A stretch of 8,228 bases of DNA. Source: Candidatus Parepulonipiscium sp. PG-Nun2H_MBin03 (GTDB lineage: Bacteria > Bacillota > Clostridia > Lachnospirales > Cellulosilyticaceae). Under the pieces are notes generated by a model. It saw only the letters and a list, made by a program, of their open reading frames with translations, was not told where the DNA came from and did not search any database. Where the stretch lies: NCBI GenBank assembly GCA_001995005.1, contig MDJN01000087.1, forward strand, positions 1 to 8,228, written 5' to 3'. Of this stretch, positions 1-5,486 are shown piece after piece; the stretch's first letter is position 1; every line of letters begins with the position of its first letter. Made by a program: the position numbers and the translations under genes.

Positions 1-623
1 CAGGATTTGAATTCGTAAGTGCTAAAAATAAATTCCATGCTCTTACTAGTAAAGATGCTTTAGTTAATACACATGGTGCCATTAAAGCACTTGCGGGTAA
101 TCTTATGAAAATTGCTAACGACATTCGTTGGCTTTCTAGCGGACCACGTTGTGGTATAGGTGAAATTACTATTCCAGAAAATGAACCCGGCTCTTCAATT
201 ATGCCTGGCAAGGTAAATCCTACTCAAACCGAAGCTCTTACTATGGTCGTAGCAAAGGTTATGGGCAACGACGTAACGATAGGAATTGCTGGAGCCAGCG
301 GAAATTTCCAACTCAATGTATTTATGCCAGTATTAATAAACGACTTTATTAATTCGGTAAAATTACTTTCTGATGCAATTGTTAGTTTTAATGATAATTG
401 TGCAATTGGAATTGTAGCAAACCACAAAAAGATGGATGAATATCTCAATAATTCTCTTATGCTAGTAACCGCTCTTAATTCACATATAGGGTACGAAAAT
501 GCGGCTAAAATTGCAAAATATGCTCATCAAAACGATTTAACTCTAGAAGAAGCTGCAATAAAACTTAATTTAGTGACTGCAGAACAGTTTAAAATGTATA
601 TTAACCCCAAAAAAATGGTATAA
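1..623 (+). CDS. fumC: Class II fumarate hydratase (fumarase C), C-terminal part; 5' end outside the window
   Basis: Reading frame 3 is open from the window edge to the TAA at 621-623, giving about 206 residues of a protein that is normally about 460 long. Class II fumarase reversibly hydrates fumarate to L-malate in the cytosol as a homotetramer. The superfamily signature GSSIMPGKVNP is present, preceded by PENEP and followed by TQTEA. The PGK and TQ(C/T)EA form separates fumarases from aspartases, which usually carry PAKVNP. Other fumarase blocks are KIANDIRWLSSGPR, GASGNFQLNVF, SLMLVTALNSHIGY and the C-terminal KKMV ending. The mobile-loop catalytic serine is one of the two serines in GSS. 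The first ATG in view (105) is internal, because conserved sequence (NKFHALTSKDALV) lies upstream of it. No intrinsic terminator follows the gene, so some readthrough into the infC leader is possible. Confidence 0.95.
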   Translation, partial: GFEFVSAKNKFHALTSKDALVNTHGAIKALAGNLMKIANDIRWLSSGPRCGIGEITIPENEPGSSIMPGKVNPTQTEALTMVVAKVMGNDVTIGIAGASGNFQLNVFMPVLINDFINSVKLLSDAIVSFNDNCAIGIVANHKKMDEYLNNSLMLVTALNSHIGYENAAKIAKYAHQNDLTLEEAAIKLNLVTAEQFKMYINPKKMV

Positions 624-624
624 T
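616..624 (+). promoter_or_regulatory. Perfect extended -10 motif on the fumC stop codon (candidate upstream infC promoter)
   Basis: TGGTATAAT is a perfect TGn extended -10 element and contains the fumC stop codon. It starts a perfect 14-bp palindrome, TATAATATATTATA (619-632). There is no good -35 at 16-18 bases upstream (the region reads TGTATATT), so activity would rest on the extended element alone. It may be a second promoter for the infC operon or chance in AT-rich DNA. Confidence 0.35.
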
Positions 625-638
625 ATATTATAACTGGC

Positions 639-668
639 TTGACAAGATGTCAGATAGCATGATAGTAT
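639..668 (+). promoter_or_regulatory. Probable sigma-A promoter of the infC-rpmI-rplT operon
   Basis: A consensus -35 TTGACA (639-644) is followed after 18 bases by TAGTAT (663-668), with a TGn extension at 660-662. Transcription would start near 675 and produce a leader of about 235 bases before infC. The -35 is embedded in the inverted repeat TGACA-AGA-TGTCA (640-652). That repeat has no T-run and is not a terminator. It could be an operator, but nothing else supports this. Confidence 0.7.
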
Positions 669-674
669 TTTGAA

Positions 675-898
675 TGTTGAATATATTGAACTAAGTAGAA
701 ACTATTCTTTCTCACCTTAGAACTATTAAGTAACTACTCTATATTTTAAAAATTGAGTATAAACTAAGTTTTATGTTACTAGGGTTTTGATTTATACATG
801 AGAAGTGGGTGGATTTGTCTGCCCACTTTTTAGAATATTTTCGCATAGTTACGATACACTCCCGTATTAAGTGAGTGATTTATATAGGTAAAAACTTT
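675..898 (+). promoter_or_regulatory. L20-type autoregulatory leader RNA of the infC operon
   Basis: The long non-coding stretch between the predicted transcription start and the infC Shine-Dalgarno holds several complementary segments and an intrinsic terminator (separate entry). Visible pairings are CCTTAG (715-720) with CTAGGG (779-784), extended across a one-sided internal loop (721-730) by TAAC (731-734) with GTTA (775-778). Inside lie two small hairpins, TACTC/GAGTA (735-739/755-759) and AAAC/GTTT (761-764/768-771). CTAAG (691-695) can instead pair with CTTAG (716-720), so at least two folds compete. In Firmicutes, ribosomal protein L20 binds a leader upstream of infC that mimics its 23S rRNA site and causes premature termination. 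The position, length, terminator and looped stem all fit that class. Assignment rests on hand pairing and gene context, not on a covariance-model match. Confidence 0.75.
803..831 (+). terminator. Intrinsic terminator (attenuator) in the infC leader
   Basis: AAGTGGGTGGA (803-813) pairs with TCTGCCCACTT (818-828) around a TTTG loop, giving an 11-bp stem with two G-U pairs, and runs into TTTTT (827-831). It lies about 70 bases before the infC ribosome binding site and after the putative L20-binding fold. It therefore fits an attenuator and not the end of fumC, which lies 180 bases upstream behind a promoter. A possible antiterminator partner is TCACCT (712-717), which can pair with GGGTGG (807-812) in the 5' arm. 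Confidence 0.8.
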
Positions 899-915
899 AG
901 GAGGTGCCAATTATT
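899..915 (+). promoter_or_regulatory. infC ribosome binding site and non-canonical AUU start
   Basis: AGGAGGTG (899-906) is an 8-base perfect complement to the 16S rRNA 3' end. The in-frame GTG at 904-906 lies inside this Shine-Dalgarno and cannot be a normally spaced start. The first in-frame ATG (925) is 20 bases beyond AGGAGG, which is too far. ATT codons stand at 910 and 913, and the second is 8 bases from AGGAGG, which is ideal spacing. infC starting at AUU is established in Escherichia coli and Geobacillus stearothermophilus, where IF3 discriminates against it and so represses its own synthesis. The choice of 913 over 910 is inferred from spacing. Confidence 0.7.
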
Positions 916-1416
916 AACGAGGCAATGATTAACGAACAAATTCGTGACAAAGAGGTAAGATTAATAGGGTTAGATGGTGAACAAATTGGGATTGTGTCCA
1001 TTAAAGTAGCACAGCAACGTGCAAATGAGGCAAATCTTGATTTGGTTAAGATTGCTCCTCAAGCTAAGCCACCAGTTTGTAAAATCATGGATTATGGTAA
1101 ATACAAATTTGATGCAACTAAGAAAGAAAAAGAAGCAAGAAAGAAGCAAAAAACTATTAGCATTAAAGAAGTCAGACTATCCGCTAGTATTCAAGCAAAT
1201 GATCTAAATACTAAGTTACGTCATGCCCAAAAGTTCCTTGTTGCAGGTGATAAGGTAAAAATCTCTGTCATTTTTAGAGGTCGAGAAATGATGCACAAAG
1301 AGCGTGGTCAAGAACTTTTAGACCAAGCAATCGACCAACTTAAAGAATTTGGTGAAGCGGATGCAAAGCCTAAGTTAGAAGGCAGAAGTATGGGGGTTCT
1401 TTTATCTCCAAAGTAA
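913..1416 (+). CDS. infC: Translation initiation factor IF-3
   Basis: IF3 binds the 30S subunit, keeps it apart from 50S and proofreads the start codon and initiator tRNA. From the preferred AUU start the protein has 167 residues, normal for Firmicutes. The N-terminal domain opens with MINEQIRDKEVRLIG and contains DLVKIAPQAKPPVCKIMDYGKY, the classic IF3 signature. A lysine-rich linker (KKEKEARKKQK) follows, then the C-terminal 30S-binding domain with IKEVRLS, KVKISVIFRGREM and the end GRSMGVLLSPK. The start is placed at 913 because the GTG at 904 overlaps the Shine-Dalgarno and the ATG at 925 is too distant. If GTG or ATG were used the protein would have 170 or 163 residues. It is the first gene of infC-rpmI-rplT, 41 bases before rpmI, with no terminator between. 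Expression is probably controlled both by the leader attenuator and by IF3 acting on its own start. Confidence 0.96.
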   Translation: MNEAMINEQIRDKEVRLIGLDGEQIGIVSIKVAQQRANEANLDLVKIAPQAKPPVCKIMDYGKYKFDATKKEKEARKKQKTISIKEVRLSASIQANDLNTKLRHAQKFLVAGDKVKISVIFRGREMMHKERGQELLDQAIDQLKEFGEADAKPKLEGRSMGVLLSPK

Positions 1417-1457
1417 TACTCTACAGACAAATTATTTTTATTAAGGAGGACATTTTA

Positions 1458-1652
1458 ATGCCAAAGTTAAAAACAAATAAAGCGGCTGCAAAACGTTTTA
1501 AAGTAACAGGAACAGGAAAATTAAAACGCTCAAAAGCATATACTAGCCATATTTTAACAAAAAAATCGCCAAAAAGAAAACGTCAGTTAAGAAAGGCAAC
1601 GCTTGTTGACAAATCTAACGAAAAACAAATGAAACGTTTATTAAAAATATAA
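1458..1652 (+). CDS. rpmI: 50S ribosomal protein L35
   Basis: This 64-residue, very basic protein begins MPKLKTNKAAAKRFKVTGTG, the L35 signature, and has the usual length for the family. L35 is a small late-assembling protein of the large ribosomal subunit. AGGAGG (1444-1449) sits 8 bases before the ATG. The gene follows infC by 41 bases and precedes rplT by 16 bases, the conserved IF3-L35-L20 order. A shared transcript with infC is expected, as neither gap contains a hairpin followed by a T-run. Confidence 0.97.
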   Translation: MPKLKTNKAAAKRFKVTGTGKLKRSKAYTSHILTKKSPKRKRQLRKATLVDKSNEKQMKRLLKI

Positions 1653-1668
1653 AGGAGAGTTTTGAGAT

Positions 1669-2025
1669 ATGGCAAGAGTAAAAGGTGGCGTAGCTACTAA
1701 AAAAAGACGTAACAGAGTATTAAAACTGGCAAAAGGATATAGAGGAGCTAAGTCTAAGCAATTTAGAACAGCAAAACAAGCGGTAATGAAATCGCTTAAC
1801 TACTCATATATAGGCAGAAAACAAAGAAAAAGAGAATTTAGAAAACTTTGGATTATGCGTATTAATGCTGCTGCTCGTATGAACGGTATGTCTTATAGCC
1901 GTTTTATGAATGGTCTAAAAAATGCAGATGTTACAATCAATAGAAAAATGCTTGCAGATATTGCTATTAATGACCCTACAGGATTTAGTAAATTAATAGA
2001 AACATCTAAAGCTAATTTAAAATAA
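1669..2025 (+). CDS. rplT: 50S ribosomal protein L20
   Basis: This 118-residue basic protein starts MARVKGGVATKKRRNRVLKL and contains the L20 blocks AKGYRGAKSKQFRTAKQAV, SYIGRKQRKREFRKLWI and RINAAAR. It has the normal length. L20 binds 23S rRNA early in large-subunit assembly and in Firmicutes also acts as the repressor of its own operon through the leader ahead of infC. The long basic N-terminal arm precedes a globular RNA-binding C-terminal domain. The ribosome binding site is AAAGGAGAG, with AGGAG ending 10 bases before the ATG. The gene ends the operon, and a strong terminator begins within its stop codon. Confidence 0.97.
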   Translation: MARVKGGVATKKRRNRVLKLAKGYRGAKSKQFRTAKQAVMKSLNYSYIGRKQRKREFRKLWIMRINAAARMNGMSYSRFMNGLKNADVTINRKMLADIAINDPTGFSKLIETSKANLK

Positions 2026-2047
2026 AAGGGGTCAAACCCCTTTTTTT
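2024..2047 (+). terminator. Intrinsic terminator of infC-rpmI-rplT, probably bidirectional
   Basis: AAAAGGGG (2024-2031) and CCCC followed by seven T (2037-2047) form a stem around a TCAAA loop. The hairpin uses the last bases of the rplT stop codon. Read on the minus strand it gives GGGG-TTTGA-CCCC followed by TTTTATTTT, so it can also end the convergent deacetylase transcript, whose stop codon is only 3 bases away. Confidence 0.92.
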
Positions 2048-2050
2048 AGT

Positions 2051-2782
2051 CTATGTTGTTGTATCTATATTTGTTTTATACTGCCTTCCTGTATGGTCAC
2101 ATGTATATTCCTCACGGATTAATAATTTTGATACTGGAATAATTTCGTATCCTTTTGTCTTTATCCCTTTTATTAATTCATCTAGTGCATCTTTTGTATA
2201 ATCTGTGCCTGTGTGTAATAATATAATAGAGCCGTGAGTTAAGTTTTTATGTTTCAGCACCTTATCAATCAATGCCTGCTTACCATAGTTTTTCCAATCT
2301 AGCGAGTCCACATCCCACTGTATTGTATAGTATCCACAATCTTTTGCCGCCAGCACAACATCATCATTATACTCTCCATATGGTGCCCTATATAAGTCCA
2401 TATCTATTCCTATAATTTCTTTAATTCTGTCATGTGCGTCCATTATATCCTTTTTAATTTCTTCTGAAGTCAGCTTAGTTACATGAGGGTGTCTATCTGA
2501 ATGATTAGCTACATCGTGACCTTTTTCATAAATAGTTTTCACATGTTGAGGGAATTCTTTCGCCCAATCTCCTACTATAAAAAACGTCGCTTTAACTTCG
2601 TTTTCATCTAATATGTTAAGCACCTCTTCTAAATCTTCATCCCCCCAAGCCACATCAAATGTTATTGCCACTTCTTTTTCTTTTGTATTAACAGAATAAA
2701 TCGGTAATATCTTGTTCTCTGCCAATACCATACTACTAAACATTATCATAAAAGATAATATAATTACTACTTTCTTAGTCAA
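2051..2782 (-). CDS. Secreted polysaccharide deacetylase, PdaB-like (NodB homology domain)
   Basis: This 243-residue protein has a signal peptide (charged MTKK, hydrophobic residues 5-20, likely cleavage after VLA at 21) and a NodB-type carbohydrate esterase 4 domain at about 38-220. Motifs in order are TFDVAWGDE (41-49), HSDRHPH (94-100, metal-binding H94 and H98), RAPYGEYND (132-140), QWDVDSLDW (155-163) and ILLHTG (187-192). Such enzymes remove N-acetyl groups from peptidoglycan sugars. The TFDxxWG and DVDSxDW forms resemble the sporulation-associated PdaB group of Clostridia and Bacillus. The second metal-binding Asp of the classical TFDDG motif is Val44 here, as in that group. The start is a TTG, chosen because AGGAG (2792-2796 region) lies 9 bases upstream and a later Met would destroy the signal peptide. 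Its promoter is uncertain: only a weak -10-like TATAAA (2836-2841, minus strand) is seen. It is transcribed alone. Confidence 0.85.
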   Translation of the reverse strand: MTKKVVIILSFMIMFSSMVLAENKILPIYSVNTKEKEVAITFDVAWGDEDLEEVLNILDENEVKATFFIVGDWAKEFPQHVKTIYEKGHDVANHSDRHPHVTKLTSEEIKKDIMDAHDRIKEIIGIDMDLYRAPYGEYNDDVVLAAKDCGYYTIQWDVDSLDWKNYGKQALIDKVLKHKNLTHGSIILLHTGTDYTKDALDELIKGIKTKGYEIIPVSKLLIREEYTCDHTGRQYKTNIDTTT

Positions 2783-2856
2783 TATTTTCCACTCCTATCT
2801 TTCTTTTATAGTTTATTCTTAGCCATACGCCGTTTTTTATACATATAAATTTACGC

Positions 2857-2885
2857 AATAAAAAATGGACTTTTACAGTCCATTT
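2857..2885 (-). terminator. Intrinsic terminator of the NlpC/P60 gene
   Basis: On the minus strand AAATGGACT and AGTCCATTT (plus 2877-2885 and 2863-2871) form a perfect 9-bp stem around a 5-base loop, followed by TTTTTTATT. The 5' arm overlaps the stop codon of the peptidase gene. It separates that gene from the downstream deacetylase. Confidence 0.92.
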
Positions 2886-3639
2886 AGCTCATTACTGATT
2901 TATATCCAATAACAGGTGGTAACCCACTTTTCATCATATTATCTATTACTACTCCACGAGATGAACTCGAGTGTACTATTTTATTATCTCCTATATATAT
3001 TGCAACATGACTTACAGAACTTCCATATCCATAAAATACTAAGTCTCCAGGTTGTAACTTATCTTGTGATATTTTTGTACCATTTGACCAATATTGAGAG
3101 CTTGAGCTTCTTGCTAAAGATATACCATTATTTTTAAATACTGTACTTACAAATCCGGAGCAATCAAACCCAGACGGCCCTGTTCCTCCATATCTATAAG
3201 GGGTTCCTACATAAGTTTTTGCGTATAAAACTAACTTATCTCTATTACTAATATCATAAATATTTTCTGCAATTATTTCCGTTGTTACTGCTTCTTCTGT
3301 CATCATATTATTTACTTCTATCATTCCATCTGTTACTGGATTAAGATAATATCCTTCTACAACTAATAATGTACCGTCTTGTAAACTTACATAATATAAA
3401 TCTTCTATTACATTTAATACTTTTACGATAGTATTTCGTTCTAAGAAAATTTCTTCACCTGTTCCATGATGTTTTACTATGTGACTTTGATTAATGTAAG
3501 GTTCATCTCCTATAAAAATTTCTTTATTTTCCACTAGTCGATTTACTTCAAATACGGGGTGATTAGCAAGAGTCGATACGGAGCTTAAAGTTAGGGTACC
3601 AAGTATGTAAAATAGTTTCTGGTAATTTCTTTTATTCAT
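2884..3639 (-). CDS. Secreted NlpC/P60-family cell-wall peptidase
   Basis: This 251-residue protein has a signal peptide (NKRNYQK, then hydrophobic LFYILGTLTLSSVSTLA, likely cleavage after residue 25), a middle region at about 55-100 that looks like a degenerate bacterial SH3-like wall-binding domain, a linker, and a C-terminal NlpC/P60 domain at about 133-248. Catalytic residues are Cys160 in FDCSGFV, His211 in SHVAIYIGD and probably His223 in IVHSSS. GTPYRYGGTGPSGFDCSG and LQPGDLVFY are typical family blocks. Enzymes of this family cut peptide stems of peptidoglycan, usually at D-Glu-diamino acid bonds, outside the membrane. The start ATG has GAGGTGG (3644-3650 region) 4 bases upstream. It is a single-gene unit with a recognisable promoter and terminator. 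Substrate bond and physiological role (growth, separation or sporulation) cannot be read from the sequence. The SH3 assignment is tentative. Confidence 0.9.
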   Translation of the reverse strand: MNKRNYQKLFYILGTLTLSSVSTLANHPVFEVNRLVENKEIFIGDEPYINQSHIVKHHGTGEEIFLERNTIVKVLNVIEDLYYVSLQDGTLLVVEGYYLNPVTDGMIEVNNMMTEEAVTTEIIAENIYDISNRDKLVLYAKTYVGTPYRYGGTGPSGFDCSGFVSTVFKNNGISLARSSSSQYWSNGTKISQDKLQPGDLVFYGYGSSVSHVAIYIGDNKIVHSSSSRGVVIDNMMKSGLPPVIGYKSVMS

Positions 3640-3666
3640 GGTTCCACCTCTTAATCTTTCTTTTGT

Positions 3667-3713
3667 TCAACTATATATTACCATGTTATTTCTTATATGT
3701 CAACTATATATTA
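3667..3713. repeat. 14-bp direct repeat overlapping the NlpC/P60 promoter
   Basis: TCAACTATATATTA occurs at 3667-3680 and again at 3700-3713, 33 bp apart (about three helical turns). One copy covers the -10 hexamer and the bases after it. The other overlaps the -35 and the bases upstream. An 11-bp inverted partial copy, TAATATATAGT, lies at 3732-3742. The arrangement would suit a repressor bound at two sites, but no regulator gene is nearby. Confidence 0.6.
3675..3703 (-). promoter_or_regulatory. Sigma-A promoter of the NlpC/P60 gene
   Basis: On the minus strand TTGACA (3703-3698) is followed after exactly 17 bases by TAATAT (3680-3675), with TGG directly before it as an extended -10. Transcription would start about 30 bases before the ATG. 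Consensus -35, ideal spacing and TGn extension make it the best promoter in the window. Confidence 0.8.
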
Positions 3714-3740
3714 AAAAATTATTATATAATTTAATATATA

Positions 3741-3782
3741 GTAAATAAACAAGCTATCTCTTTATTATAAAGAAATAGCTTG
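3741..3782 (-). terminator. Intrinsic terminator of the ABC importer operon
   Basis: CAAGCTAT (3750-3757) pairs with ATAGCTTG (3775-3782), and after a C/A mismatch TCTTTA (3759-3764) pairs with TAAAGA (3768-3773) around a TTA loop. On the minus strand the stem is followed by TTTATTTAC. It starts 9 bases after the last permease gene. The T-run is interrupted, so efficiency may be moderate. Confidence 0.8.
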
Positions 3783-3791
3783 CTAAATATA

Positions 3792-4631
3792 TTATCCTTT
3801 TACAGCTCCTGCCGCAACACCTTTTATTATATACTTTTGACTACATAAATAGAAAATAACAATAGGAATAATAGTCAATACCAACATCGCCATCATAGCT
3901 CCCATGTCGATTGAACCATACCCACCTTTTAAATATTGTATCGCCACTGGAACAGTTCTATACTCTGACCCAATCAATAAATATGGTAGTAAATAATCAT
4001 TCCAGACCCACATTGTTTGCAGTATAGCTACAGTTATTAAAGTAGGTTTCATAAGCGGAAATACTACTAGGAAAAATGTTTGCAATGGATTGCACCCATC
4101 TATTGTAGCTGCTTCTTCAATTTCCAGTGGAATAGATTTTACAAATCCCACAAACATAAATACCGCAAGCCCTGCACCAAATCCTAAATATACAAATATA
4201 ATTCCCACTGGATTATCAAGGTGCAATGTATTTGCTACCTTAGTTAGAGTAAACATAACCATTTGAAACGGTACTATCATAGAAAATGCAAATACATAAT
4301 ATAAACCATTTGTAAACACATTTTTTACACGTACCAAAAACCATGCTGTCATTGAAGTACATAAAATAATTAATATAACTGAGCCTAGCGTAATAAATAA
4401 CGACCATCCAAATGCAGAAATAAAATTAATTTTTATTAGTCCTTCTGCGTAATTGGCAAACCCTACAAAAGTTTCTGAATTAGGTAAGCTAAATGGTGCA
4501 TCACTTATATAAAATTTTCCTTTAAATGAATTCATAAACACAACTGCAATTGGAAATAAAAACATAATTGCAAGTATAGTTGTTAAAATTATTAACCCTG
4601 TCATAAGCGGTGTGTTTTTTCTATTTCCCAT
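3792..4631 (-). CDS. Carbohydrate ABC transporter permease, MalG type (CUT1)
   Basis: This 279-residue inner-membrane protein has a first membrane helix at about 11-33, a periplasm-like outer loop at 34-70, and further helices near 73-98, 108-130, 141-164, 196-220 and 245-264. The cytoplasmic EAA loop that docks the ATPase reads EEAATIDGC, then NPLQTFFLVVFPLMKP (172-196). The C-terminal KYIIKGVAAGAVKG ending is typical of MalG-like subunits. It pairs with the permease encoded just upstream to form the membrane channel. Its ATG shares one base with the stop of that gene (TAATG), with a GGGGAGG Shine-Dalgarno inside the upstream coding end, so translation is probably coupled. It is the last gene of the operon. 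Family membership does not fix the sugar carried. Confidence 0.93.
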   Translation of the reverse strand: MGNRKNTPLMTGLIILTTILAIMFLFPIAVVFMNSFKGKFYISDAPFSLPNSETFVGFANYAEGLIKINFISAFGWSLFITLGSVILIILCTSMTAWFLVRVKNVFTNGLYYVFAFSMIVPFQMVMFTLTKVANTLHLDNPVGIIFVYLGFGAGLAVFMFVGFVKSIPLEIEEAATIDGCNPLQTFFLVVFPLMKPTLITVAILQTMWVWNDYLLPYLLIGSEYRTVPVAIQYLKGGYGSIDMGAMMAMLVLTIIPIVIFYLCSQKYIIKGVAAGAVKG

Positions 4632-5473
4632 TAGTTTTCAACCTCCCCTTTTCTGGTTAAAATAAGTTGAGGGATAGCAATACAAGCTACTAATAAGAAA
4701 AACATCACTGCCTTTGCTTGACCTACTCCTTCAAATCCTACACGACTATAAAACGTGTTATAGATATCTAGTGCCAGCATTGCCGTCTGGTTCATTGGTG
4801 CCCCTGCCGTAAGAGCAAGATTTTGATCAAACATCTTAAAGGAATTTGAAATTGTTAGAAAAAGTGATATCGTGATAGCTGGCATAACTAAAGGTAAAGT
4901 AATACTTCTAATCACCCTAATAGGGGATGCCCCGTCAATCATCGCAGCCTCAAATATAGAATCCGATATATTTTGTATACCAGCTATATAAATTACCATC
5001 ATATAACCTATCATCTGCCAATTCATCAAAATTACCAATCCCCAGAAACCATAGGTAGCACTAAATGTCAATGTCACTCCAAATCTTGCCAATACTCCAT
5101 TAATAATTAATTGCCAGATATATCCTAAAACTATACCACCAATTAGATTGGGCATAAAGAATATAGTCCTAAAAATATTGGACCCTTTAAATCCTCTTGT
5201 TAATAAAAGTGCTAGTAAGAAAGCAAATACATTTATTGTAACAACAGATACTATTGCAAATTTAGCAGTAAATATTAATGCATCTACAAAATTTGATGTA
5301 GCAAACGCTCGACGATAATTATCAAACCCTACCCATCTTGCATCTGTAATAGTTGTAAATTCTGTAAAAGAAAGATACACTCCTAATAGAAACGGCACAA
5401 CAAACGCTATTATAAAAGCTATTAAAGTTGGCAATACAAATATAGGAAAGTATTTTTTTAATGCACGTTCCAT
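4631..5473 (-). CDS. Carbohydrate ABC transporter permease, MalF/UgpA type (CUT1)
   Basis: This 280-residue membrane protein has helices at about 9-33, 66-92, 103-125, 141-166, 196-212 and 254-272. The EAA loop FEAAMIDGASPIRVIRSITLP is at 174-194, and GVYLSFTEFT plus RWVGFDNY near the N-terminus is the usual pattern for first permeases of CUT1 importers. It forms the translocation pore with the MalG-type subunit. The ATG is preceded by GGAGG with a 7-base gap, and lies 13 bases after the binding-protein stop. The short gap holds no hairpin, so there is no visible device to lower permease expression relative to the binding protein. Short MalF-like proteins of this length lack the extra large loop of E. 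coli MalF and resemble UgpA/LacF/MsmF. Confidence 0.93.
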   Translation of the reverse strand: MERALKKYFPIFVLPTLIAFIIAFVVPFLLGVYLSFTEFTTITDARWVGFDNYRRAFATSNFVDALIFTAKFAIVSVVTINVFAFLLALLLTRGFKGSNIFRTIFFMPNLIGGIVLGYIWQLIINGVLARFGVTLTFSATYGFWGLVILMNWQMIGYMMVIYIAGIQNISDSIFEAAMIDGASPIRVIRSITLPLVMPAITISLFLTISNSFKMFDQNLALTAGAPMNQTAMLALDIYNTFYSRVGFEGVGQAKAVMFFLLVACIAIPQLILTRKGEVEN

Positions 5474-5486
5474 CTATATCCCTCCT

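Noticed and set aside
803..831. Terminator of fumC
   Set aside because: It lies 180 bases after the fumC stop and downstream of a good promoter, just before the infC ribosome binding site. An attenuator in the leader is the better reading.
904..906. GTG as the infC start
   Set aside because: The codon is part of the AGGAGGTG Shine-Dalgarno itself, leaving no spacing for initiation. AUU at 913 fits better.
2783..2860. Sporulation sigma-factor promoter for the PdaB-like gene
   Set aside because: PdaB genes can be sporulation-controlled, so I looked for sigma F, G, E and K patterns. None matched well enough to report, and only a weak TATAAA was seen.
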